Assembly: GCA_026003335.1 (NCBI GenBank)
Contig: BPHB01000002.1
Location: 496,001 to 560,000, forward strand
DNA from: Chitinophagales bacterium
GTDB lineage: Bacteria > Bacteroidota > Bacteroidia > Chitinophagales > CAIOSU01
Direction: 5' to 3'
Length of the DNA: 64,000 nt
Shown here in pieces: positions 48,101 to 56,351 of this stretch. Numbering within the stretch: the first letter of the stretch is position 1; each line of letters starts with the position of its first letter. The notes under the pieces are model-generated. The model was not told where the DNA came from, searched no databases, and saw only the letters and a program-made list of their open reading frames with translations. Position numbers and translations under genes: made by a program.

Positions 48101-49990
48101 GCCAAAGGAAACAGACTTGCCAGTCAGTTCATTAAGGAAAGCAATGGAAAATGCACTTATGGTAGTACTACATATACCCTCTTTACATACCAAGAGTATG
48201 TAGCGCATTGTAAAAAAACATTCAAAGGGCGCAAGTTAAAAAATCTATTAGCTACAGAGGTACCTGACGATTTTATAGAGCGCCAAATCAACGACACCCG
48301 GTACATCGGAAAAAAACTGGGTGAATTATTAAACCCATTTGCAAAAAACAAAGATGGCTTGCTGTTTACTATTGGTAGCATTACTTCTGAGCTTAAATCA
48401 CAGTGGGGTCTAAATAAAGTGTGGAAGCAACTGCTTTTACCCAGGTTTAAAAGACTTGAGCTGCTTAACGGTAAAACTTATGTTCATCAAAACCAGCACG
48501 ACCCAAACGATATTGATTTCAATGTTCCGGAAATACCTGACTTTGACAGCAAACGGATTGACCACAGACACCATGCACTCGATGCAATTATTATTGCAGC
48601 CACTACCAGAGAGCATATTCGCTATCTAAATACGTTACATGCCGCTGACAGCAACGAGGAATGGAAGCAATTCCAGCGAACACTCTGTAAAAAGAAAATA
48701 CGTGACTTTTTGCCACCCTGGGAAACCTTTGCTCGTGACGTTAAAGAAAAACTCAGCGAAGTAATAGTAACTTTCAAATCTAATAACCAGATAGTTACCA
48801 GACCATTTAATCGCTACACCAAATGGATTAGAAACCAAGATGGTACCTTGGAAAAAAAATCTGTATTACAAAAACCTAACAAAAATTGGCTTGCTGTACG
48901 AAAATCTCTGTTCAAAGAACCGCAGGGAATTATATGGATTAAAGAAAAGCGAGAGGTTAAGGTAAAAGACGCATTCAAGATCCAAATTGAACGTATGCAA
49001 GTGGAATATGATAGGGAAAAAAGGAAAACGGCATCCTATATCTACGACCAAATTGCTCGTCCCCTGATAAAAGACATTATTGAAAAAACAATGGTAGTAA
49101 ATGGCATCCCGCTCTCCAACACAACTGAATTATTAAAGGCTATCGAAAAAGGATATCTTAACAAAAATAAACAAGGTAAAAATTACCTCATTGGCGGACA
49201 TTTATATGAAAAAATTACCATTGTTGAATTTATTCCTTATAAAGCAAAACGGGTTAAACTGGATAAATCATTTGATGACAAGAAAATCGCCAAAATTCCT
49301 TATGCTGATAAATCAAGAATTCCCTTATTGCTGAAGGAACATTTGAGGGAGAGCGGCTCAAAAGAAGAGGCCTTTTCACTGGAAGGCCTTGAAAAGCTTG
49401 CCAAAAAAAACCAAAACAAGCCCATCCAGACAGTCACAATTATGGACGGTCATTTAAAAGAAGAACACCGAGACAACTTGTTTGGTAATAAATACTTGGA
49501 AACAGATGCCGGAGCTATTGCCTACTTTGTAATTTACGAAAACATTAAAACCAAAGAACGAAACGATATGTTTTCATTGCCTGCCCATAAAGTAGTGGAA
49601 CGAATCAAACAGGGACTACCGGTTGCTGATGCCAGAGAAGGATATAAAACCATTCTGTTACAACCCAATGATCTCGTCTATGTTCCTACCGATGAAGAAT
49701 GGGAAAAGCTTAAACGAGATGAAGAAAATGCAATAGATTGGGGCAACAGAAAAGCAATTACTCAAAGGATTTACAAAGTGGTGAAAAGTACTGGCAAACA
49801 ATGCTTTTTTATACCTTCCTATATTGCCAAATTGATTCTCCCCTATAAAAGTTACGATGACGATAAAAAATTTGGAGAATTAGAAAGTCAGAACTGCTCT
49901 GAAAATGACTTTGAAGGTAAAAATCAAATTAAACAACGCTGCCTAAAAATCCGTGTTGATCGTCTTGGTAATATCCGGCACGTCCAATGA
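45104..49990 (+). CDS. cas9: Cas9 RNA-guided endonuclease, unusually large (1628 aa)
   Basis: Cas9 cuts DNA matched by a crRNA:tracrRNA guide. All nuclease residues appear intact: RuvC-I Asp10 (ILGLDIGTNSIG), RuvC-II Glu828 (IHIELAREL) and RuvC-III His1157/Asp1160 (DHRHHALDAIII). The HNH has His975 (YEKEHIIPQARM), Asn989 and Asn998, with Glu974 in the position of the usual aspartate. The arginine-rich bridge helix is at residues about 67-90. The recognition lobe (about 90-815) and the region after RuvC-III (about 1180-1628) are both long, making the protein far larger than Neisseria-type II-C Cas9. Codon use is A/T-rich. The stop overlaps the cas1 start (ATGA), so the two are coupled. Confidence 0.97.
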   Translation: METKKILGLDIGTNSIGAALIEMPKTIDDYGKEGKILWLGSRIIIFDTEYTKAYEVGQNGSPQVKTPAANRRMKRGSRRLKHRYKLRRSRLTTVMKLIGWLDETYPLDNPRRIKEITKENGGIFYFRMSDFLPFSDETLRESYKELGYSDEEIEKVIEEMDYRKNHNGKRKYYDLNLVSEDWIIYYLRKKALVKKVTTHEIARILFMLNQRRGFKSSRKDLKDNELLSYNEFSELKSKIDRGELEDYKNSTGPEKKTRFVSLTKITKIQQKNDERDKTGKLTFIIETEDPRVQAWEVKRKEKPEWEGKEVKLLVEQKINRKGEIKQDSDPKLPREDDWNLLMTALDNQIDESGKFVGEFFWDKLVEHVRKNEVYKIRQNVVRREKYQKELEAIWKKQLELRKEEGNTEELLNTNKLKLIAEALYKSNPAKQKELIDKGLYHILANDIIYYQRELKSQKGSISECRYEKRIGREQNEYGEWEKTGVYGLKCTPKSSPLFQEFRIWQDIHNIRILQRERLVDGMLQTDVDVTKQYLDDNKKAELFDLFDSQDEVTEKSIFDTINKLTPGANLDENQYRINLFYNREKLKGNETKEEFRKIFRKFNWTEEGNKILNDKERFFTLWHILYSISSSDLEKSKKGIQTALKKHFSEMPSEIIAELSLMKEFKKEYAAYSAMALKKLLALMRCGKYWSWDVIEKTEIKSPDSPIDNPKKIKLSERIDGIIQNGWERDIKVDKRTGELIEKRLLKSREQFSGLPVWMAGYVVYGRHSERETTDKYTPEQIRNLNVLELVKPNSLRNPIVEQVVREAILITKDICNTFGQPDEIHIELARELKKNTEERQKIAEANQKNLEEKLRAKKILSELLNESFEHYDENGELIKESFTVKPNPDNPLDIEKFRLYKSCGQFSFDNKENKNEDQIKIDGLFRDGKKERIPTNTEIKKYILWLSQKCCSPYTGKIIPLSKLFDETYYEKEHIIPQARMKNDALDNLVIAESGVNKAKGNRLASQFIKESNGKCTYGSTTYTLFTYQEYVAHCKKTFKGRKLKNLLATEVPDDFIERQINDTRYIGKKLGELLNPFAKNKDGLLFTIGSITSELKSQWGLNKVWKQLLLPRFKRLELLNGKTYVHQNQHDPNDIDFNVPEIPDFDSKRIDHRHHALDAIIIAATTREHIRYLNTLHAADSNEEWKQFQRTLCKKKIRDFLPPWETFARDVKEKLSEVIVTFKSNNQIVTRPFNRYTKWIRNQDGTLEKKSVLQKPNKNWLAVRKSLFKEPQGIIWIKEKREVKVKDAFKIQIERMQVEYDREKRKTASYIYDQIARPLIKDIIEKTMVVNGIPLSNTTELLKAIEKGYLNKNKQGKNYLIGGHLYEKITIVEFIPYKAKRVKLDKSFDDKKIAKIPYADKSRIPLLLKEHLRESGSKEEAFSLEGLEKLAKKNQNKPIQTVTIMDGHLKEEHRDNLFGNKYLETDAGAIAYFVIYENIKTKERNDMFSLPAHKVVERIKQGLPVADAREGYKTILLQPNDLVYVPTDEEWEKLKRDEENAIDWGNRKAITQRIYKVVKSTGKQCFFIPSYIAKLILPYKSYDDDKKFGELESQNCSENDFEGKNQIKQRCLKIRVDRLGNIRHVQ

Positions 49991-50919
49991 TCAAACGCAC
50001 CCTCTACTTTGGCAATCCTGCCTACCTCAGCACCCGCCTGGAGCAGCTGGTGGTCCGGCTGCCGGAAGCGGAAAAAAACCCCTCCCTTCCTGACCAATTT
50101 AAAAAAGAAGCACAGGCCACCCTACCCATTGAAGATATCGGGGTGATTATACTCGACCACCCGCAAATCATCCTGTCGCAGGCCCTGCTCAGCAAACTGC
50201 TGGAAAATAATGTGGCCGTTATTTCCTGCAACTCCACCCACCATCCTTCCGGTTTAATGCTTAACCTGTCAGGGCACACGCTCCAATCCGAAAGATTTAA
50301 AAAACAAATTGAAGCCACCCAGCCACTCCGCAAGCAGTTGTGGCAGGCCACCGTAAAAGCCAAAATCCGGAACCAGGCCCTGTTGTTGAAGCGATATAAC
50401 CTGCCGGCCGACAACCTTTTGTACTGGGCCCGGCAGGTAACCTCAGGCGATGAGGGGAACCTTGAAGCCAGAGCCGCCACCTACTATTGGAAAACCCTGT
50501 TCCCGGAAATACCCGGGTTTGTGCGTCAGCGCGAAGGCCCACCCCCTAACCACCTGCTCAACTACACCTACGCCATACTGCGCGCCATAGTGGCCCGCAG
50601 CCTGGTGGGTTCCGGCCTTTTGCCCACCCTGGGCATCCACCACCACAACCGGTACAACCACTACTGCCTGGCCGATGACATAATGGAACCCTACCGCCCC
50701 TTTGCCGATGCTCTGGTAAAAGAACTGGTACTGCAGGGAAAAGCTGCAACTCACCTTACCCCCGAAGTAAAAAAACAGTTGATGGGTATAGCCCAAACCG
50801 ATGTGCTGTTTGAAGATGAACGCAGCCCGCTGATGGTAGGTGTACAGCGCACCACTGCATCGCTGGCCCGGTGTTTTGAGGGAACATCCAAGAAACTGCA
50901 ATACCCGCAACTGCCGTAA
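49987..50919 (+). CDS. cas1: Cas1 integrase, type II
   Basis: Cas1, with Cas2, inserts new spacers. The 310-residue protein has the catalytic triad positions Glu160 (EGNLEARAA), a histidine in the run 218-220 (LGIHHHNRYN) and Glu234 (DDIMEPYRP), with spacing as in other type II Cas1 proteins. The start overlaps the cas9 stop by 4 bp. Its sequence is visibly richer in G+C than cas9. Confidence 0.96.
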   Translation: MIKRTLYFGNPAYLSTRLEQLVVRLPEAEKNPSLPDQFKKEAQATLPIEDIGVIILDHPQIILSQALLSKLLENNVAVISCNSTHHPSGLMLNLSGHTLQSERFKKQIEATQPLRKQLWQATVKAKIRNQALLLKRYNLPADNLLYWARQVTSGDEGNLEARAATYYWKTLFPEIPGFVRQREGPPPNHLLNYTYAILRAIVARSLVGSGLLPTLGIHHHNRYNHYCLADDIMEPYRPFADALVKELVLQGKAATHLTPEVKKQLMGIAQTDVLFEDERSPLMVGVQRTTASLARCFEGTSKKLQYPQLP

Positions 50920-50931
50920 TAAAAGGCTTCC

Positions 50932-51261
50932 ATGCGCCTAAACGAATACCGCATTATGTGGATTATGGTTTTATTTGACCTCCCCACCGAAACGAAGAAG
51001 GACAGAAAGAACTATGCTGAATTCCGGAAAAAAATGCTGAAAGACGGGTTCAGCATGTTTCAGTTCAGCGCCTACCTGCGCCCTTGCCCCAGTGCCGAAA
51101 ATGCTGAAGTGCACATTCAACGCATAAAGAAAAACCTGCCCCCTAAAGGGCACGTGGGTATTTTGAAAATTACCGATAAACAGTTCGGAAATATGCTGAT
51201 CTTTTACGGCAAAGAAGAAAAACCAAAGCCTCCCTTTCCGCAGCAGCTTGAGCTGTTCTGA
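50932..51261 (+). CDS. cas2: Cas2, adaptation complex subunit
   Basis: The 109-residue protein has the ferredoxin-like Cas2 core with the metal-site aspartate Asp16 in [15 protein letters not shown], then [22 protein letters not shown]. It lies 12 bp after cas1 and completes the minimal cas9-cas1-cas2 set; no csn2 or cas4 is present. A terminator hairpin overlaps its 3' end. Confidence 0.95.
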   Translation: MRLNEYRIMWIMVLFDLPTETKKDRKNYAEFRKKMLKDGFSMFQFSAYLRPCPSAENAEVHIQRIKKNLPPKGHVGILKITDKQFGNMLIFYGKEEKPKPPFPQQLELF

Positions 51262-51278
51262 GAACGGGAGGCTTTTTT
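51226..51278. terminator. Terminator between cas2 and the CRISPR array
   Basis: AAGCCTCCC (51226-51234), inside the end of cas2, pairs with GGGAGGCTT (51266-51274). TTTT follows on the plus strand. On the minus strand the same stem is followed by TGGTTTTTC, so it may stop both the cas operon and leftward array transcripts. Confidence 0.6.
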
Positions 51279-51374
51279 CCGACCGAATGGTCAGTTTTCT
51301 CCTGCGAACGACCGTTTTTCATGCTCCGATTTTTCGGATACAATACTGATAATGAACGAAAAGTATCCTAATGA

Positions 51375-54300
51375 GATGTCAAAGATCGTTCACTGAAAGC
51401 AAATCACAACATGCAAAGGCTCTAAAGTATTATATGATGTCAAAGATCGTTCACTGAAAGCAAATCACAACTAATATATGCAGTATACATGTCTTAAGAT
51501 GTCAAAGATCGTTCACTGAAAGCAAATCACAACCGCCATTATAGAATCTGATATACCCATATGGATGTCAAAGATCGTTCACTGAAAGCAAATCACAACC
51601 CCTTATTAAGCAATTGATTTCGGAAGACAGATGTCAAAGATCGTTCACTGAAAGCAAATCACAACGTACAATCTTTCTTTATTATATCTGTTAAGATGTC
51701 AAAGATCGTTCACTGAAAGCAAATCACAACCCACTCGATGAGGGGGGTGACTATCTACTCTGATGTCAAAGATCGTTCACTGAAAGCAAATCACAACAAT
51801 CATTGGAACTTTGAAAGCCGCGGCCGGGATGTCAAAGATCGTTCACTGAAAGCAAATCACAACAAACAGATATAAACGAAGGCGATAATTATGGATGTCA
51901 AAGATCGTTCACTGAAAGCAAATCACAACATAGTCATGCAGCTTTGCTTTGTACAGCGATGTCAAAGATCGTTCACTGAAAGCAAATCACAACATGAGGA
52001 CAGCGTGGTGGTATTTACGATAAGATGTCAAAGATCGTTCACTGAAAGCAAATCACAACAGATGATGTAAGCTCTCCCCCAGCCGTTTAAGATGTCAAAG
52101 ATCGTTCACTGAAAGCAAATCACAACTGAGTTTAGTATTTGTTATTTTTAATCATGATGTCAAAGATCGTTCACTGAAAGCAAATCACAACTTTAAGAGC
52201 GATTTATACTTGTGACTTATCTGATGTCAAAGATCGTTCACTGAAAGCAAATCACAACAGAAATTGCAAAAGCATATTTAAACGACAGATGTCAAAGATC
52301 GTTCACTGAAAGCAAATCACAACAGATGGACTTGAAATTGAGTGAATTTAAGATGTCAAAGATCGTTCACTGAAAGCAAATCACAACTCCCACCTCCGGC
52401 AGTTGCGCATGACCCGCCGATGTCAAAGATCGTTCACTGAAAGCAAATCACAACCCCCCTCTGCAGTTTGCGGTCTGCACAGGGATGTCAAAGATCGTTC
52501 ACTGAAAGCAAATCACAACCCTTTAGGACATTAATACCTTTCCATGTAGGATGTCAAAGATCGTTCACTGAAAGCAAATCACAACCCAGGCAACGCCTGG
52601 CAATCATACGCATCCGGATGTCAAAGATCGTTCACTGAAAGCAAATCACAACGCAGCTCCAGAAGTTCACCGCAGCTCTGAGATGTCAAAGATCGTTCAC
52701 TGAAAGCAAATCACAACTTGTGCAGTTCGTAGCCCTCAGTGGTTCCAGATGTCAAAGATCGTTCACTGAAAGCAAATCACAACTACAGCCGGAAAGGTGC
52801 TTCGGGTAGGGATGTCAAAGATCGTTCACTGAAAGCAAATCACAACTGATGGTGATGCTGTAGAAATAACATGATGTCAAAGATCGTTCACTGAAAGCAA
52901 ATCACAACAAAAGGGAATAAGCAATTAAAATGAGATGTCAAAGATCGTTCACTGAAAGCAAATCACAACTTATTTTAATCATTCCATAAGTCTTGTTTGG
53001 ATGTCAAAGATCGTTCACTGAAAGCAAATCACAACATATTATTTCAAATATAGTTTTAATATATGATGTCAAAGATCGTTCACTGAAAGCAAATCACAAC
53101 TAATGGCAAGGAATAATATAAAGGAGAGGATGTCAAAGATCGTTCACTGAAAGCAAATCACAACGAAATTAAGGACGCAATAATGAAGCTATAGATGTCA
53201 AAGATCGTTCACTGAAAGCAAATCACAACGCTACTGCATCAATAGCTTCACTCGTTGTAGATGTCAAAGATCGTTCACTGAAAGCAAATCACAACAACAC
53301 TTGCAATAGTGCATTAAGTGTTGCGATGTCAAAGATCGTTCACTGAAAGCAAATCACAACAAGATCTAAGCATATTGAAGTTGTTCAATAGATGTCAAAG
53401 ATCGTTCACTGAAAGCAAATCACAACGAACTGCACTATGGAGTCACTTGGGATCGATGTCAAAGATCGTTCACTGAAAGCAAATCACAACTAAGACAGAT
53501 ATGCATGCACTTAGACTGGATGTCAAAGATCGTTCACTGAAAGCAAATCACAACTGATATATGCCATAATCGCACTCTTAGATGTCAAAGATCGTTCACT
53601 GAAAGCAAATCACAACAGCATATATGGTAATTAATACATTAAGATGTCAAAGATCGTTCACTGAAAGCAAATCACAACTTAAAGCCAATAGATGGTTTGC
53701 TATGCAGATGTCAAAGATCGTTCACTGAAAGCAAATCACAACGATGTCAAGATAAGATATAGAATTTCTGGATGTCAAAGATCGTTCACTGAAAGCAAAT
53801 CACAACAGGCAGAATATTACGCCGATACGCCAGGATGTCAAAGATCGTTCACTGAAAGCAAATCACAACCAACCTGTATGTAAGATACCTTGGCAAGGAT
53901 GTCAAAGATCGTTCACTGAAAGCAAATCACAACATAATCAATGGGGCATAATCCTAGCGAGATGTCAAAGATCGTTCACTGAAAGCAAATCACAACTAAG
54001 CAAACCGGATGATACTGTCCTCAGATGTCAAAGATCGTTCACTGAAAGCAAATCACAACAGACATTGTACAAATTCGCTCATCTATTAGATGTCAAAGAT
54101 CGTTCACTGAAAGCAAATCACAACTCATCTGGCACTTCAATCCTAATAGTAGGATGTCAAAGATCGTTCACTGAAAGCAAATCACAACCATGGTATATGC
54201 TATTCATAATGAGTTGATGTCAAAGATCGTTCACTGAAAGCAAATCACAACTAATGTGCTATCGGAGTGTGCCATACGTTTAGATGTCAAAGATCGTTCA

Positions 54301-54512
54301 CTGAAAGCAAATCACAACTACGATCTTAGTGGCATTGGAATATGCGATGTCAAAGATCGTTCACTGAAAGCAAATCACAACGTGCAGCTGAGCACTAGCC
54401 CCCGCTATGCGATGTCAAAGATCGTTCACTGAAAGCAAATCACAACAGATAATGAAGCAAGGAAAAGGATAAGAAGGATGTCAAAGATCGTTCACTGAAA
54501 GCAAATCACAAC
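51375..54512 (-). CRISPR. CRISPR array, about 49 identical 36-bp repeats
   Basis: The repeat reads on the plus strand GATGTCAAAGATCG...AAATCACAAC (36 bp). I count 49 copies and see no mismatch in any of them. Spacers are 25-31 bp, with the first two next to cas2 the shortest (25 and 26). The tracrRNA pairs with the reverse complement (GTTGTGATTTGC...), so mature crRNAs are read from the minus strand, leftwards. No spacer is obviously duplicated. Two spacers are palindromic (52586-52600 and 53296-53322). Confidence 0.98.
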
Positions 54513-54584
54513 TTAAGAAACGGAGCATGCAAAATAAACTGTGTCAATGGGAGCTGATGTAATCACCCTAAAAAACAGTTTATT
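54513..54584 (-). promoter_or_regulatory. Probable leader side of the array
   Basis: Given leftward crRNA transcription, the A/T-rich 72 bases right of the last repeat are the expected leader. They contain an inverted repeat AATAAACTG (54533-54541)/CAGTTTATT (54576-54584). No perfect promoter octamer is present. Because every repeat is intact, repeat decay does not confirm the polarity. Confidence 0.4.
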
Positions 54585-54857
54585 ATGGAAACCATCCATC
54601 GCGAGGAACTGAAAAAAGAAAGCTCTCTAACAATTCAGAACCGGCAAATCCTTGTCTGGAAACACGGAGCATTTTCCCAATGCTTAATAGAAACCCCGCG
54701 CCACCGCAACAACACTTTTGAGCCGCAGATCATCCGGAAGCGGTACACTCTTGTTGCTGATATTCTGGAAGATACGATCATCGGCCCCTACGGGTGTCCC
54801 CTGAGATTCCGAAACATTTTCAACCGTACTTTGGGGGATTTCCGACCATCAAATTAA
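54585..54857 (+). CDS. Small hypothetical protein, 90 aa
   Basis: An ATG frame directly beyond the array encodes a basic soluble protein (METIHREELKKESSLTIQNRQILVWKHG). It has no signal, no membrane segment and no motif I recognise. It could be a genuine small CRISPR-adjacent gene, a fragment of a larger gene, or chance. No strong promoter or ribosome binding site stands out. Confidence 0.35.
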   Translation: METIHREELKKESSLTIQNRQILVWKHGAFSQCLIETPRHRNNTFEPQIIRKRYTLVADILEDTIIGPYGCPLRFRNIFNRTLGDFRPSN

Positions 54858-54944
54858 GCATTTTTACTTCTGACCCGACCCTGCTGAAATTGGTGTACTT
54901 GGCTACCCGAAAATCTCCAAAAGAAACGACCCCTCCGCTGCGGA

Positions 54945-54992
54945 ACTGAAAGCAAACGTTAGCCCAACTGACTATTTATTTTGAAGATCGTT
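54945..54992 (+). repeat. CRISPR-repeat-like fragments beyond the array
   Basis: ACTGAAAGCAAA (54945-54956) matches 12 consecutive bases of the plus-strand repeat, and AAGATCGTT (54984-54992) matches 9 others, in the same orientation. The spacing is wrong for two intact units. They may be remains of older array ends, or chance. Confidence 0.3.
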
Positions 54993-55114
54993 TGAAGCTG
55001 AAAATGCCCTATCCCACTCCCCGCTTCTCCTTATTTTTTGAGCTTAAAAGAAAATGCCCTACCTTGAGCCCCTACCATTACTATTATTTGTTTACATTAT
55101 TTCAAGCACCAGCC

Positions 55115-55552
55115 ATGCAAACCGCGCAAACCTCACGGACACTTAAACTTCTTGGAATGCTATTATTCTTTTTCGGTTTATTAACCGGCTTTGCTGTTAT
55201 GGCTTTTATCAATCCAAGGCAAGGACTATCTGCCCATCTGGAGGGTGTGATGAACGGAATTTTTCTGGTTGCCACTGGCATAATCTGGCAGGAATTAAAA
55301 CTAACCCCGCGTTTGGCCAAATTGCTTTTCGGCCTGGTGCTGTTTGGCACTTTTGCCAACTGGATATTTACTCTGCTGGGTGCTGTCTGGGGCACTTCCC
55401 GCATGACTCCTATTGCTGGTGCAGGCTACCATGGCACGGGGCTGCAAGAGGCTTTGGTCGCTACTGGCCTCCTTTCGGTTGGTGTGACGATGACGCTTTC
55501 TTTATGCATATTAATTTACGGGCTAAGGGGAAAATGCATGCCTCTTAACTGA
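55115..55552 (+). CDS. Small four-helix membrane protein resembling hydroxylaminobenzene mutase
   Basis: From the ATG at 55115 (MQTAQTSRTLKLLG) the protein has 145 residues and four hydrophobic segments. The pattern FFFGLLTGF, NPRQGLSAHLEGVMNG and a later LGAVWGTSRMTPIAG resembles hydroxylaminobenzene mutases (HabA/HabB), which rearrange hydroxylaminobenzene to 2-aminophenol in nitroarene breakdown. I recognise this by pattern, not by search. The 41 codons before 55115 are in frame but are not membrane-like. No other nitroaromatic genes are near. Confidence 0.6.
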   Translation: MQTAQTSRTLKLLGMLLFFFGLLTGFAVMAFINPRQGLSAHLEGVMNGIFLVATGIIWQELKLTPRLAKLLFGLVLFGTFANWIFTLLGAVWGTSRMTPIAGAGYHGTGLQEALVATGLLSVGVTMTLSLCILIYGLRGKCMPLN

Positions 55553-55624
55553 GCTGCTCATTCCTTCTTTAAAAAGGCTGCGGCCTCGCACTCTCTTTTT
55601 TAGTAGGTTTGCCTTTTGCTTCCC

Positions 55625-56179
55625 ATGTCTCTTTCTAAAAAGATGCACCGGATTACGTTCCTGCTCATCCTTACGGTGGGCATGCTTATGCTGGCAACCG
55701 GCAATGCCGCCCAGCCGATAGTGAGATGGCTATCTTTCAGCGAAGCCGAAGAACTGGCCAGAAAAGAACCCCGGAAATTTTTCGTGGACATGTACACCAA
55801 CTGGTGTGGCTGGTGCAAAAAAATGGATGCCACAACTTTTTCGGATTCCATTATAGCCAACTATCTGAACAAAAAATATTATCCGGTAAAGTTCAATGCA
55901 GAGCAACGTGACACTATTTTCTTTGCCGGAAAGTCTTATACATTTATTGCTACGGGAAACCGGGGATTTCACGAACTGGCAGTGGAATGGGCCGGTGAAA
56001 GACTGAGCTTCCCTACCATTATTTTCCTGGATGAATATGGCAAACTCATTCAGGCCATACCGGGTTACCGGAATGCGCAGGAGTTACATGCTATCCTGGT
56101 GTATTTTGGTGATAATTATTACCGGATGATGAGCTGGGACCAGTTTAAGCAAAGCTACCACTCTCCCTTTCCGCGATAA
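55625..56179 (+). CDS. Exported thioredoxin-fold protein
   Basis: The 184-residue protein has a signal peptide (ITFLLILTVGMLMLATGNA) and a thioredoxin domain with the active site YTNWCGWCKKMD (CxxC) and cis-proline region SFPTIIFLDEYG. It is of the DUF255/thioredoxin-7 type that reduces or forms disulfides in the periplasm. The ATG at 55625 gives a good signal peptide. A perfect TAGGTTTG octamer lies at 55604-55611, close upstream. Confidence 0.85.
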   Translation: MSLSKKMHRITFLLILTVGMLMLATGNAAQPIVRWLSFSEAEELARKEPRKFFVDMYTNWCGWCKKMDATTFSDSIIANYLNKKYYPVKFNAEQRDTIFFAGKSYTFIATGNRGFHELAVEWAGERLSFPTIIFLDEYGKLIQAIPGYRNAQELHAILVYFGDNYYRMMSWDQFKQSYHSPFPR

Positions 56180-56254
56180 GCATGCTCCTGCAACCTGCTG
56201 TGCCAGGGCAACACGAGCAAGGTGCCTTCCATCTGACACTCATTTTTAATTACG

Positions 56255-56262
56255 TAGTTTTG
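56255..56262 (+). promoter_or_regulatory. Promoter of the giant surface protein gene
   Basis: TAGTTTTG matches TAnnTTTG exactly, with TCTG 19 bases upstream in the -33 position. It predicts an untranslated leader of about 86 bases before the ATG at 56352. Confidence 0.5.
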
Positions 56263-56351
56263 CTTAAACGTTCAGTCCGCTTTTTTGGATAGGATATGAT
56301 TTATCCTTACTTTTAAGGAGACACTTTTAAAACAAGCCAATTTTGCACTAA

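Noticed and set aside
53692-53883. A 63-codon open frame within the array
   Set aside because: Its translation is the CRISPR repeat read three times with spacers between; it is not a gene.
54945-54992. A second tracrRNA to the right of the array
   Set aside because: Only 12 bases match the repeat; there is no nexus hairpin or terminator, whereas the locus left of cas9 has all parts.
55000-55061. 12-bp direct repeat (GAAAATGCCCTA, twice, 50 bp apart)
   Set aside because: Short, with no matching ends or duplication pattern; probably chance.
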